This document shows positions 31,670-38,839 of a stretch of DNA of 40,540 nucleotides, in pieces (the first letter of the stretch is position 1; each line of letters starts with the position of its first letter). The notes beneath the pieces were generated by a model. The model searched no databases and had not been told where the DNA came from. It saw nothing but the letters and a program-made list of their open reading frames with translations. This DNA is from a virus, in IMG/VR virus record IMGVR_UViG_3300028802_000039, positions 1-40,540 of that record; one strand, given 5' to 3'. The position numbers and the translations under genes were made by a program.

Positions 31670-32137
31670 CTATTCAAACTTTGGCGCGCCCTCTACAGAC
31701 GTAGTACTGTCGCAGCCAGCGCATTTGTAAACGGTTTTGCGTTGAATGAGGGGGCCGAGGGCTTGCAGAAACGACTTCTTTCCCTTCGCGTAGCAATTTG
31801 GACAAAGCCAATGCGGTGGACTGGTGCCGCGTGCCTCTGGCTTCAGCATGTAAGCCACGGATCCATGCCCGATAGTCTTAAGCTCATAGCTCTCCTTCTC
31901 AGCTCCCCATGCTTTGTGATCAGCCACTTCTGTTTCAAGCGCGCGTATGCGATCAATTTGCACCGATTGAGCCTCACGGGCCTCAATGATCTTGCCGAGC
32001 GCCTCGGCGATGACACCCTGAAGTTCGAGAGTTCTCGATCGAAACGCCTCGGCATCGCGCAAGTCTACCATCGCCTTCGTGATATCGAAGGCAGCCTTAA
32101 GGCTTGTGATTCCCATCGCGATTTCAGCAACAGGCAT
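31670..32137 (-). CDS. Coiled-coil protein with C-terminal zinc ribbon
   Basis: This 155-residue protein lies downstream of the repressor in the same direction. The N-terminal half is helical (ITSLKAAFDITKAMVDLRDA, then ELQGVIAEALGKIIEAREAQ). GHGSVAYMLKPEARGTSPPH leads into CPNCYAKGKKSFLQ and KCAGC, two Cys pairs that should bind one zinc. Proteins with the same plan (helical stalk, YxLKP, PHWLC..C) are common in prophages and integrative elements. The function is unknown; expression with the repressor suggests a lysogen or defence role. Confidence 0.68.
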   Translation of the reverse strand: MPVAEIAMGITSLKAAFDITKAMVDLRDAEAFRSRTLELQGVIAEALGKIIEAREAQSVQIDRIRALETEVADHKAWGAEKESYELKTIGHGSVAYMLKPEARGTSPPHWLCPNCYAKGKKSFLQALGPLIQRKTVYKCAGCDSTTSVEGAPKFE

Positions 32138-32194
32138 GGGTGATCTTCTCCCTCAAGATAGCGGCTGGGCTCATCGGTCATTTTGGCCTCGCCA

Positions 32195-32809
32195 TCAAAG
32201 ATCCAGTACCGTGCGCCGCACACGGCCGACGACCTCAAAATCCCGCTTCCCCTTGATGTATTTTGGCTTGTGAGTCTCGTTGGTAGACCATGGCTCAAGC
32301 CTTGCTGGCTCTGGTTGCCAGCGCTTGTAGGTTGTTTCGCCGCGCTCCATGAAGACGTAATAGCGATCGGCAACCAGATCCCGGTCCAGCCGGTTGACGA
32401 CAATCACGGATCCCGGCGGCGACACTCGGTTCATCGAATCTCCGTCGACTTGAAGGGCAAAAAAATCCCCTTTGCCGAGGTCAGTTAAATACAGATATTT
32501 GTCTGCTTCCTGCGCGCCGGTCTGTGATTGCGGGTCGGAAAGGGGGCCCGCACTCACCCACGAGATCAGCGGTACAGTCGTGAGCTTAGTGATCATTTCG
32601 ACCGGCGCTGGAAATCCGGTTATTTCCTCGATTGCCAGCATTTCCTGGGCTGAAACGTCACGCTTCCCCTTGGTCATTTTACTGACCGCGGCCCGGTCTA
32701 TTGTGTGCCGCAGCCGCTTCGTAAGGGCTCGCGCCAAATCCGCCTGGCTCATGTTGTTGGCGTGAGCCAGCGCACCCACAACCCACTGCATAATGCTTGT
32801 TGATGCCAT
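32195..32809 (-). CDS. LexA/CI-type lysogeny repressor (peptidase S24)
   Basis: This 204-residue repressor maintains lysogeny and is cleaved when the host SOS response acts. The N-terminal HTH covers about residues 18-60 (MSQADLARALTKRL, then RAAVSKMTKGKRDVSAQEML). A linker contains the expected Ala87-Gly88 cleavage pair (VSAGPL). The S24 domain has Ser125 (GDSMNRV) and Lys162 (TTYKRW) as the catalytic dyad. The gene is divergent from the Cro-like gene, with operator O3 ten bases before its start and no Shine-Dalgarno sequence, so the mRNA may be leaderless as for lambda cI. Confidence 0.9.
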   Translation of the reverse strand: MASTSIMQWVVGALAHANNMSQADLARALTKRLRHTIDRAAVSKMTKGKRDVSAQEMLAIEEITGFPAPVEMITKLTTVPLISWVSAGPLSDPQSQTGAQEADKYLYLTDLGKGDFFALQVDGDSMNRVSPPGSVIVVNRLDRDLVADRYYVFMERGETTYKRWQPEPARLEPWSTNETHKPKYIKGKRDFEVVGRVRRTVLDL

Positions 32810-32818
32810 GCCAGAACT

Positions 32819-32835
32819 GTAGCGGTTACCGCTAC
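32819..32835. promoter_or_regulatory. Repressor operator O3
   Basis: GTAGCGGTTACCGCTAC: a near-perfect palindrome with the same half-sites and spacing as O1 and O2. It sits immediately upstream of the repressor start, which suggests autoregulation. Confidence 0.78.
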
Positions 32836-32844
32836 GCTTCGTCT

Positions 32845-32894
32845 GTGATGAAAATCGCTACAGGGCGGGTTGCCTTAGTAGCGAATATCGTACA
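32845..32894. promoter_or_regulatory. Two degenerate operators, O4 and O5
   Basis: O4 (32845-32861, minus-strand reading GTAGCGATTTTCATCAC) and O5 (32878-32894, GTAGCGAATATCGTACA) each keep one intact GTAGCGA half-site and a degraded partner. O5 covers the spacer and part of the -10 box of the rightward promoter. Together with O3 they form a three-site control region between the repressor and Cro-like genes. Confidence 0.6.
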
Positions 32895-32896
32895 AT
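32870..32896 (+). promoter_or_regulatory. Right early promoter (PR-like)
   Basis: TTGCCT (32870-32875) and TACAAT (32891-32896) are separated by 15 bases; GTTGCC at 32869 gives a spacing of 16. Transcription should start near 32903, only a few bases before the ATG at 32907. The promoter overlaps O5. Confidence 0.6.
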
Positions 32897-32906
32897 GCTG
32901 TCCATC

Positions 32907-33167
32907 ATGGAGCCAGCACAGACGATCATTCGGAAGCTCGGCGGGCCTACGGCCGTTGCGGATATTATCGGCGTTCACCGCACTCGCGTGTCTAGTTGGC
33001 AGCGGCCCCGCAAAGCAGGGGGCACCGGCGGGCGCATCCCTCAAAATCACATTCCAGCCCTACTTGCTCGAGCGCGGGAGGCTGGCCTTGAACTTACGGC
33101 AGACGACTTTCTCGGGACGACAGCTGTCCCCGACGCAGACGTCACTTCCCAACCCACCGACACATGA
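32907..33167 (+). CDS. Cro-like HTH regulator
   Basis: This 86-residue protein is divergent from the repressor. IIRKLGGPTAVADIIGVHRT then RVSSWQRPRK (about residues 6-36) is a YdaS/Cro-type helix-turn-helix, and GGRIPQNHIPALLARAREAG follows. It should repress the lysogeny promoter when the lytic path starts. An in-frame ATG at 32895 overlaps the -10 box of the only convincing promoter, so 32907 is preferred, giving an almost leaderless transcript. It ends in an ATGA overlap with the next small ORF. Confidence 0.78.
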   Translation: MEPAQTIIRKLGGPTAVADIIGVHRTRVSSWQRPRKAGGTGGRIPQNHIPALLARAREAGLELTADDFLGTTAVPDADVTSQPTDT

Positions 33168-33271
33168 CCCCCGCTGAGGCGGCGACATTCTGTGAGTTTC
33201 TTCATGCGCGGACCCTCCAACACCGCCGCCGTTTCAGCAAATTCCGTGACCGTCCAACTGGTCTGCAATGA
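33164..33271 (+). CDS. Small basic protein after Cro
   Basis: A 35-codon frame begins in an ATGA overlap with the Cro-like gene: TPAEAATFCEFLHARTLQHR followed by RRFSKFRDRP. The overlap and the strongly basic helix argue for translation. The alternative frame across this stretch (GTG 33192) gives a less natural sequence. The function is unknown. Confidence 0.45.
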   Translation: MTPAEAATFCEFLHARTLQHRRRFSKFRDRPTGLQ

Positions 33272-33302
33272 CCGGCCAAAGTGTCGGTCGATTTCACCAG
33301 TC

Positions 33303-33728
33303 ATGCTGGTTGCGCGCAGCTTGTGGCCGCGCAAGACGGCCGCCGAATTAGCTGAACTTACAGGGGCTTCGGTCCGCACAGCGGAGCGATGGCTTGCGGG
33401 CGACCGTGCGTTATCGGCCGACGCGCTCGCGGCACTAATTCGCTCCGAGCACGGGCTCGATTTTCTCGCCGCAATCATGGTCGGCGCCGAGCCGCCATGG
33501 TGGCTCCGGGCCAAGGCTTATTTTGCCGCGATCGATGCACACCGATTGCAGCGCGCGGCACGCCGCAAGCTCAGGGAGGCGATCGATGCTGACACCGCCC
33601 TCTCGACCGCCATCGGGCGTGCGGATGCCCTGCTTGTTCAGGATGAGGACTTCGGCCGCCCGCATGCTGATGCGCTGCGCTCAATGGCTCGCGCGCCTCA
33701 TCGCGCCGTGGCTAAGCCCAAACGATAG
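33303..33728 (+). CDS. HTH-domain protein of the right early operon
   Basis: This protein of about 141 residues begins MLVARSLWPRKTAAELAELT and continues GASVRTAERWLAGDRALSAD, a clear helix-turn-helix (about residues 10-35). The rest is helical and basic (AIDAHRLQRAARRKLREAID). The start is uncertain: GTG 33192 and ATG 33204 are in frame, but the residues they add look like a shadow of the small gene at 33164. It may regulate the early operon. Its neighbours are Cro and GcrA-like genes. Confidence 0.6.
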   Translation: MLVARSLWPRKTAAELAELTGASVRTAERWLAGDRALSADALAALIRSEHGLDFLAAIMVGAEPPWWLRAKAYFAAIDAHRLQRAARRKLREAIDADTALSTAIGRADALLVQDEDFGRPHADALRSMARAPHRAVAKPKR

Positions 33729-33736
33729 GGCCTGAG

Positions 33737-34144
33737 ATGCGATGGCTGCAAGTCAACTGGACCCCGGAGCGCAAGACCGCCGTGCGCGAGCTCTGGGGCA
33801 AGGGTTACTCGGCCGGCCAGATCGCCGGGATGCTCGACATCATCACGACCCGCAACGCCGTGATCGGGCTGGTGCATCGCCAGGGTTACACGCGGCCGCT
33901 GCGCCCGAAACCACCGAAGCCGGAGCCGAAGCCGATGACCATGAAGCCGCCGCCACCGCCCGCACCGCCAGCGCCGCCGATCCCGGCCGGGTTTCTCAAT
34001 TTGCCGCTGGAGGATTTGCACCCTTGGAACTGTCGCTGGCCGGCCGGCGGCGACCGCGACACCCCCTACACGTTCTGCGGCCAGGTGGCCCGCGAGGGCT
34101 CGCCGTACTGCCACGACCACCACCGCAAGGCGTATTCCCGATGA
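33737..34144 (+). CDS. gcrA: GcrA-like cell-cycle regulator
   Basis: This 135-residue protein has the GcrA N-terminus (WTPERKTAVRELWGKGYSAG, QIAGMLDIITTRNAVIGLVH, RQGYTRP). A Pro-rich linker (PPPPPAPPAPPIPAG) follows, then a C-terminal domain WNCRWPAGGDRDTPYTFCGQ ending SPYCHDHHRKAY. Host GcrA binds sigma70 and DNA methylated at GANTC to switch on cell-division genes. A phage copy could redirect host transcription during early infection. The Cys and His residues of the C-terminal domain are retained. It is the clearest sign of an alphaproteobacterial host. Confidence 0.88.
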   Translation: MRWLQVNWTPERKTAVRELWGKGYSAGQIAGMLDIITTRNAVIGLVHRQGYTRPLRPKPPKPEPKPMTMKPPPPPAPPAPPIPAGFLNLPLEDLHPWNCRWPAGGDRDTPYTFCGQVAREGSPYCHDHHRKAYSR

Positions 34145-34392
34145 GCAAAGGCGCATCACGCGGCCGCGGCCGCCGGGAATACAAGCCCCTCGAGGGCGAC
34201 GCCTTCGAGCTCGGCAACATCGACCGCCTGGAGGACAAGGCGCGGCTCGAGGCCAGCGCCAAGATGCTGGCGGCGCTGATGCGGGAGCACCCGGATCGCG
34301 CCAGCATGGGCAGCCCCAACGGCACCGACGCGCCGATGCGGGTGCCGATGCCGGCGAGCGAGACGCTCCGGTCGATCGACTTCGAGGGGTGA
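34141..34392 (+). CDS. Small charged protein after GcrA
   Basis: This 83-residue protein starts in an ATGA overlap with the GcrA-like gene. A basic N-terminus (SKGASRGRGRREYKPLEGDA) precedes an acidic helix (DRLEDKARLEASAKMLAALM) and a terminal segment ASETLRSIDFEG. No family is recognised. Coupled translation implies a function linked to its neighbour. Confidence 0.55.
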   Translation: MSKGASRGRGRREYKPLEGDAFELGNIDRLEDKARLEASAKMLAALMREHPDRASMGSPNGTDAPMRVPMPASETLRSIDFEG

Positions 34393-34437
34393 CCAGTTCC
34401 AGCAATCATCAACAACCAGCAAAGGAGGAAAACTAAA

Positions 34438-34674
34438 ATCGAGTCGAAGTTTGAAATACGGAGAGGTCGACTGAAACGACGATTTAACCAGCGTCACCGG
34501 GTGGCGCTCTTGTGGGCATCGGGCGGCCGATGTGGGCGATGTGGCAAGCCCCTCGAAAAAGGGTGGCATGCCGATCATCGAGTTGCGTTCGCGCGCGGTG
34601 GAAAAACCGTTTGTGAAAATGGCCAAGCCCTTTGCCCTGAATGTAACAGGACGAAAGGAACGAAAGATGAGTAG
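34438..34674 (+). CDS. Small HNH nuclease with a possible ATC start
   Basis: An open frame of 78 codons contains RCGRCGKPLEKGWHADHRVA and FARGGKTVCENGQALCPECN followed by RTKG. This is a compact HNH domain with two Cys pairs (CGRC and CPEC), the DH pair and the final Asn. No ATG, GTG or TTG lies at the expected place. A perfect AAAGGAGG (34421-34428) is followed nine bases later by ATC GAG TCG AAG. Either ATC is used or a former ATG has mutated. It overlaps the helicase start by 8 bases. HNH plus helicase pairs are common in phages. Confidence 0.65.
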   Translation: MESKFEIRRGRLKRRFNQRHRVALLWASGGRCGRCGKPLEKGWHADHRVAFARGGKTVCENGQALCPECNRTKGTKDE

Positions 34675-36394
34675 CCCTTATAGGCAGTGGCAGTCGAAGG
34701 CAATTGAGTTGGCCACAAAACTCCTGAATATCAGAAATGAGAACGACATGTCGGTTGCTGCCGGCGTTGGTTCCGGCAAGACCTATTTTTCATGCGGTGT
34801 TGCAGAGATTGCGATGGAGCTTGGACGGGCCGAGCAAATTATCGTCGTAACCATCAATCGTCGTTGCCAGCGGCAATGGTCGAAACAGATGAAGCAACTC
34901 GGCATCACACTAAAGCTGCTCAGCGGTAACAGCAGTTTGAAAGACGGTCTACCGCCGGATTGTGCGGGTTACATCACGACCTATGCCAGTGTCGGCGCAT
35001 TCTGTGATCTACATGCGGCGTTCTGTGGCACCAAGAAAACGTTTGTTATCTTCGACGAGGTTCATCACCTTAATGACGCTGAAGAAGCAAAATGGGGCAG
35101 GGCGGCGAGGGTTGCGTTCGATAGCGCGTCGTTCCGACTATGCCTGTCTGGCACATTCTTCTCATCAAATGGGGCGCCTATACCGTTTGCTAGGATGCAG
35201 CCATCTAATGGGTCTAATGACGTTTTCGAGTATGATCCTCACGTTAACTACAGCTATGGGGAATCGGTAGCCGAGGGCATTTGCCGTCGCGTCATCTTTA
35301 AGCCGTTTGATGGTTCAATTGAATACAAGCGCGAGAACGATACACAGTTTCGCGTTTCGACGTTTGCCGACAACATCGATCCGAAGGACAAAGGACTTCG
35401 GCTGTGGGCTTCTTGTCAGTCAAAAGGTGCGAGTGGCCAGCCCAACATGATGCTGGAGGAGATGCTGTTTCACGCAAACCGGCAGTTGATGGATTTGCGT
35501 ACTGCTGGACACGAGCGCGCTGCCGGTCTGATTGTTTGTAGTGAAAAAGCCCAAGCGCGGCAGGTGCGTGAATTGATCCAGCGTATCAGTGGTCATCGGG
35601 CTGTTCTGGTCTTGGACGACGAGCCTGGGTCAGATCAGGCAATTGATTCATTTGCCCATGGTTTTGCACCGTGGCTCGTTGCCATCCGAATGGTTACCGA
35701 GGGTGTCGACATTCCTCGACTTCGCGTCGGCGTCTATCTGTCAAACGTCGTTCAGAAGCTAACCTTTATTCAGTTTCTCGGCCGCGTAGTGCGCCATTTC
35801 AAGGGCGATCAATCCAGAAAGGGAGACCCTTCGGGCGAGGGTTACATATTCTTTCCCGGCGACGAGCGTTTGATGGAGGTGAGCATTTCCATCGAGAAGG
35901 AGATTAAAGAGGCAATCGATCTGCGCGAGAAAAATCGCCGCGACGAAGGTGGAGGAGGTGGAGCCGGACCCGGTGCATATCAGTCCGGGCAGGTGGATGG
36001 TGAAGAGCGCGACAACGTCGTTGCTGGCGAGATGTTCAGTGTGGATGAAATCAAGATTGCCGAACGTCTTCGTCTGCAATGGCCCAATCTGGCTGAAGAG
36101 CAGATCATCAATATGGTGAAGTTTGTGAGGACGGCACAATCAGCACCACAACACCCTCGTCAGTCGGAGTTTGATCTGAATGCGGATGATGACGAGGACC
36201 ACGACGATATTCGCAAGCAGTGCCAGAAACTGGCACAAAAAATGGCGAAGACCCGCGAGCTAGAGTTTAACGATGTTCACCTTGCGGCTAATCGCGCGGT
36301 CGGCATCACCAATATCAACATCGCCACTGTCGAACAGTTGAAGGCAAAACGCGCGTGGCTACGCGAGCAACTCGAGGCCCGTGATGCAGCCTGA
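34667..36394 (+). CDS. Superfamily 2 DEAD/DEAH-type helicase
   Basis: This 575-residue helicase starts at ATG 34667, with AAAGGAA six bases upstream. Motif I is GVGSGKT (33-39), motif II is DEVHH (130-134) and motif III is SGTFF (from 161). The C-terminal half has MVTEGVDIPRLRVGVYLS and the arginine-finger motif VI, QFLGRVVRH. After about residue 440 there is a Gly-rich linker (RRDEGGGGGAGPGAY) and a helical acidic tail. The fold resembles phage branch-migration or replication helicases acting on DNA ends. It is lower in GC than its neighbours, which suggests recent acquisition together with the HNH gene. Confidence 0.87.
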   Translation: MSSPYRQWQSKAIELATKLLNIRNENDMSVAAGVGSGKTYFSCGVAEIAMELGRAEQIIVVTINRRCQRQWSKQMKQLGITLKLLSGNSSLKDGLPPDCAGYITTYASVGAFCDLHAAFCGTKKTFVIFDEVHHLNDAEEAKWGRAARVAFDSASFRLCLSGTFFSSNGAPIPFARMQPSNGSNDVFEYDPHVNYSYGESVAEGICRRVIFKPFDGSIEYKRENDTQFRVSTFADNIDPKDKGLRLWASCQSKGASGQPNMMLEEMLFHANRQLMDLRTAGHERAAGLIVCSEKAQARQVRELIQRISGHRAVLVLDDEPGSDQAIDSFAHGFAPWLVAIRMVTEGVDIPRLRVGVYLSNVVQKLTFIQFLGRVVRHFKGDQSRKGDPSGEGYIFFPGDERLMEVSISIEKEIKEAIDLREKNRRDEGGGGGAGPGAYQSGQVDGEERDNVVAGEMFSVDEIKIAERLRLQWPNLAEEQIINMVKFVRTAQSAPQHPRQSEFDLNADDDEDHDDIRKQCQKLAQKMAKTRELEFNDVHLAANRAVGITNINIATVEQLKAKRAWLREQLEARDAA

Positions 36395-37025
36395 TATTCT
36401 TGATGGGGAAGTCCTGGCGGAGAAAATCCGCCGGGGTGAAACGATCAGCGCCGAGGAAACCAGGGCGGTGTTCAAGACCGCCGATGGCGCCGGCATGCTG
36501 TACTACAAGATGCTGACCATGGTTCGCGAGCAGCGGTCGCTGTCGGATTTGCCGGACACGCTCAAGGAAATCATCAAGACCAAAGCTTGGCAGCGCTGGC
36601 GCTGGGTTGGATCGACCTTCGGTCAGAATTCGCTCGGCTCCTATCTGACGTCACCACCACCCAATGGCGTCGGTATTCAGCTCGACACCGTCGAGAAGCT
36701 CGTCGCCGACGATGCCGAGGCGTTGGCGCTGTATCGGCAGGAGATGAAGGAACAAGGGGCACGAAACGACTTACGTAGTAATCCTACGGAAGTTATCCGC
36801 AATGATCGTGGAAAGGCTTACATGCTCGACCGTTTGCAACGCGAGCGGCCGGATCTGTTCGAGCGCGTGAAGGCTGGAGAATTGTCGGCTAATGCCGCCG
36901 CCATCGCGGCTGGCTTCCGCAAGAAGCCCACGCCAATGCAGATCATGCTGAAGCTGCTGCCGAAGCTGACGGCGGCCGAGCGCGCTCAATTGATGAACCT
37001 ATTGAGCGAGCGAAAAGCCGCATGA
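36384..37025 (+). CDS. Replication-region protein, unknown
   Basis: This protein of about 213 residues overlaps the helicase end. ISAEETRAVFKTADGAGMLY and the segment KEIIKTKAWQRWRWVGSTFG precede a C-terminal AYMLDRLQRERPDLFERVKA then GELSANAAAIAAGFRKKPTP. The latter resembles the ParB/replication-associated helical motif of many phage genes. It probably binds DNA. An in-frame GTG at 36381 is also possible. The last four bases overlap the next gene (ATGA). Confidence 0.6.
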   Translation: MQPDILDGEVLAEKIRRGETISAEETRAVFKTADGAGMLYYKMLTMVREQRSLSDLPDTLKEIIKTKAWQRWRWVGSTFGQNSLGSYLTSPPPNGVGIQLDTVEKLVADDAEALALYRQEMKEQGARNDLRSNPTEVIRNDRGKAYMLDRLQRERPDLFERVKAGELSANAAAIAAGFRKKPTPMQIMLKLLPKLTAAERAQLMNLLSERKAA

Positions 37026-37735
37026 GCGCGACCAGCAAAACCATGTGGTTTTGGTCTGACTGGCTCGGTGACGAGGCGGTTCGCCGCCTCACGCCGGCCG
37101 AACGAGGAGTATGGATCGATCTACTAGCACTCGCGGCAGCAGGCACACCTAGAGGCTTTGTGTGCAATGACAAAGGGGAGCCACTGACCCTCGACGAGAT
37201 TGCCCGCGTCACCAACGCCGGATCTCCAGATGAGGTGGCTAAACACATTGCAGGCATCCTGACCAAGGGCGCTGCCAGCCGTGACCGCACCGGGCGGTTG
37301 TTCAACCGGCGTATGGTGCGGGATACAGAACTTTCCGCGAAACGGTCGCGAGCCGGACGGAAAGGCGCCGCCCATACGAACTTGATAAATAAAAACTTTC
37401 GCGCCTTGTCGCAGCAAATGCCGCGGCAAGTGATGCAGCAAAATAAAACCGGGCCGCCCCACCCTTATCCTAAAGAAAGAAAGAAAACTTCTTCTTTTAC
37501 TTCTTCTTCCTTCTGTGCCGCGCGCGAGGGCGGCGATGCTGTGCTCAATGCTGCCGACAGCAAAGAAGTTGGTGATCCCGTCCCGGCGCGTGCGCTCGCT
37601 ACGGCGCTCCCTGCGGGCGCGCTCGCTCCCGCGCCTGACGCCGAGGATGCCGCAGAGAAGCGGAAGCCGAACGAAATGTCTCGCTCCGAGCTGGAGCAAC
37701 TGTTCGCGGCCAGACGATCGGCGGCATCGTCATGA
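37022..37735 (+). CDS. Replication initiator-like protein (DUF1376-like)
   Basis: This 237-residue protein begins WFWSDWLGDEAVRRLTPAER then GVWIDLLALAAAGTPRGFVC, the winged-helix start found in phage replication proteins of the DUF1376/RepO group. The middle includes IARVTNAGSPDEVAKHIAGI and basic NRRMVRDTELSAKRSRAG. The C-terminus is low-complexity (ALATALPAGALAPAPDAEDA). It likely recognises the phage origin or recruits the host helicase. The ATG overlaps the previous stop. An origin inside the gene is possible, but no iterons are visible. Confidence 0.7.
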   Translation: MSATSKTMWFWSDWLGDEAVRRLTPAERGVWIDLLALAAAGTPRGFVCNDKGEPLTLDEIARVTNAGSPDEVAKHIAGILTKGAASRDRTGRLFNRRMVRDTELSAKRSRAGRKGAAHTNLINKNFRALSQQMPRQVMQQNKTGPPHPYPKERKKTSSFTSSSFCAAREGGDAVLNAADSKEVGDPVPARALATALPAGALAPAPDAEDAAEKRKPNEMSRSELEQLFAARRSAASS

Positions 37736-37932
37736 GCCAGCCGCCGACCCCGCCCGCGACCTTCCTCGTGCGGCTCCGACCCGCCCCCGGCCCGGACGGC
37801 ATCCGCGCACTGCGTGCGGCGCTGAAGGCGCTGTGGCGGCGTCACGGCATCCGCTGCATCAGCGCGGTGCAGGAGCCCGCGGCGAACGCCAGAAAGGCGG
37901 CAGACCATGAGCAACCGCGCTGTTTCACGTGA
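37732..37932 (+). CDS. Small conserved phage protein
   Basis: This 66-residue protein begins in an ATGA overlap. TFLVRLRPAPGPDGIRALRA then ALKALWRRHGIRCIS is a short alpha-beta motif that I recognise from many alphaproteobacterial phages, with no known role. It may bind nucleic acid, judging from its basic surface. It overlaps the next gene by 26 bases. Confidence 0.6.
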   Translation: MSQPPTPPATFLVRLRPAPGPDGIRALRAALKALWRRHGIRCISAVQEPAANARKAADHEQPRCFT

Positions 37933-38194
37933 AGCTGCTGTCACGAGCGGCCGCGCCTATGCCGCCATCGTGGTGGCGTTCCCGCCGGCCGTCGAGGTGA
38001 CCCGCCGCACCGACCACCTCGGCGAGCTGGTGGAATTCCGCATTGCCGCCGAGGCGCGGATCACCGTCGCCAGCGAGGTCGACCGCATCGGCCGGCTGAT
38101 CGGCGATCGCGCCTGGGTGCGGTTCCTGGGACCTTACCATTTCGGCGACGAATGGATCTGCCACGGCATCATCCGGGAGCGGCTCGATGCGTGA
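37907..38194 (+). CDS. Small protein, unknown
   Basis: This 95-residue protein has an alternating strand pattern (RAYAAIVVAFPPAVEVTRRT, ELVEFRIAAEARITVASEVD, then ERLDA at the end). No family is recognised. It is overlapped on both sides in the early operon, so translation is likely. The segment WICHGIIRERLDA is conserved-looking. Confidence 0.5.
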   Translation: MSNRAVSREAAVTSGRAYAAIVVAFPPAVEVTRRTDHLGELVEFRIAAEARITVASEVDRIGRLIGDRAWVRFLGPYHFGDEWICHGIIRERLDA

Positions 38195-38606
38195 CCGCAC
38201 CGTCGCCACCATCGGCCTCGTGGCCATGCTGCTGGCCGCCGTCACCGGGCAGGCGCAAAATTCACCGAATATTGCGCCCGCTCGTCCTGCGGTGGCCAAG
38301 CAGCTCGTGAGCACCCACCCACGGCCGGTGAAGACCGACCGGCTGCCAGCGCCAGACTATGCGCCGTTCGAATGGGAGCCGGTGCGTTTGGCGGAAGCCG
38401 CAGCTACCACCGTAGCGGCCACGCCCGCGGAAGCCATCCCACTGCCACCGGAACGTCCCACAGACCACATCGCCGAGCCGACCGTGCCCAGGCGTGCACC
38501 CGCCACCAAACGATCACGCGCCGAGGGCGTGTGCACACGACATGGGATGCGCACGGTCTGGACGGATCGATACCGATGGCGGTGCGCACGAGGGAGACCA
38601 GCATGA
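38187..38606 (+). CDS. Exported protein with Pro-rich body and CTRHG motif
   Basis: This 139-residue protein has a signal peptide (TVATIGLVAMLLAAVTGQAQ), a long Pro/Ala-rich segment and a C-terminal motif GVCTRHGMRTVWTDRYRWRC. Two cysteines in that motif could form a disulfide. It is exported and probably periplasmic. Its role is unknown; superinfection or envelope modification is possible. The stop overlaps the next start (ATGA). Confidence 0.55.
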   Translation: MRDRTVATIGLVAMLLAAVTGQAQNSPNIAPARPAVAKQLVSTHPRPVKTDRLPAPDYAPFEWEPVRLAEAAATTVAATPAEAIPLPPERPTDHIAEPTVPRRAPATKRSRAEGVCTRHGMRTVWTDRYRWRCARGRPA

Positions 38607-38839
38607 CCGACATCGTCGAGCGGCTGCGCAAGGCGGGACTGCGAGATGGCTTTGCCGTGATCCTGTATCAGCATGTGCAACAGGCCGCCGACGAGATCGA
38701 GCGGCTGCGGGAGATGTTGCGCGTGGCAGTGCCTAGAGAGTTTCACCGTGGCGAGATCGAGCGGTTGCGTGCCGACCTCGACAAACTGCAAAAGCGCGCC
38801 AACGACACCGCGTATTCCACCCTGATCGAGAACAGATGA
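38603..38839 (+). CDS. Short coiled-coil protein
   Basis: This 78-residue protein starts in an ATGA overlap and is almost all heptad-like helix (QQAADEIERLREMLRVAVPR, then EIERLRADLDKLQKRAND). Similar small coiled-coil genes occur in early operons of many phages. The function is unknown. The in-frame extension back to 38372 is a shadow of the previous gene. Confidence 0.6.
   Translation: MTDIVERLRKAGLRDGFAVILYQHVQQAADEIERLREMLRVAVPREFHRGEIERLRADLDKLQKRANDTAYSTLIENR

Noticed and set aside
33192-33302. N-terminal extension of the HTH gene from GTG 33192
   Set aside because: The added residues look like a frame-shifted reading of the small gene at 33164, which is linked to Cro by ATGA. The start at 33303 is used instead, with stated doubt.
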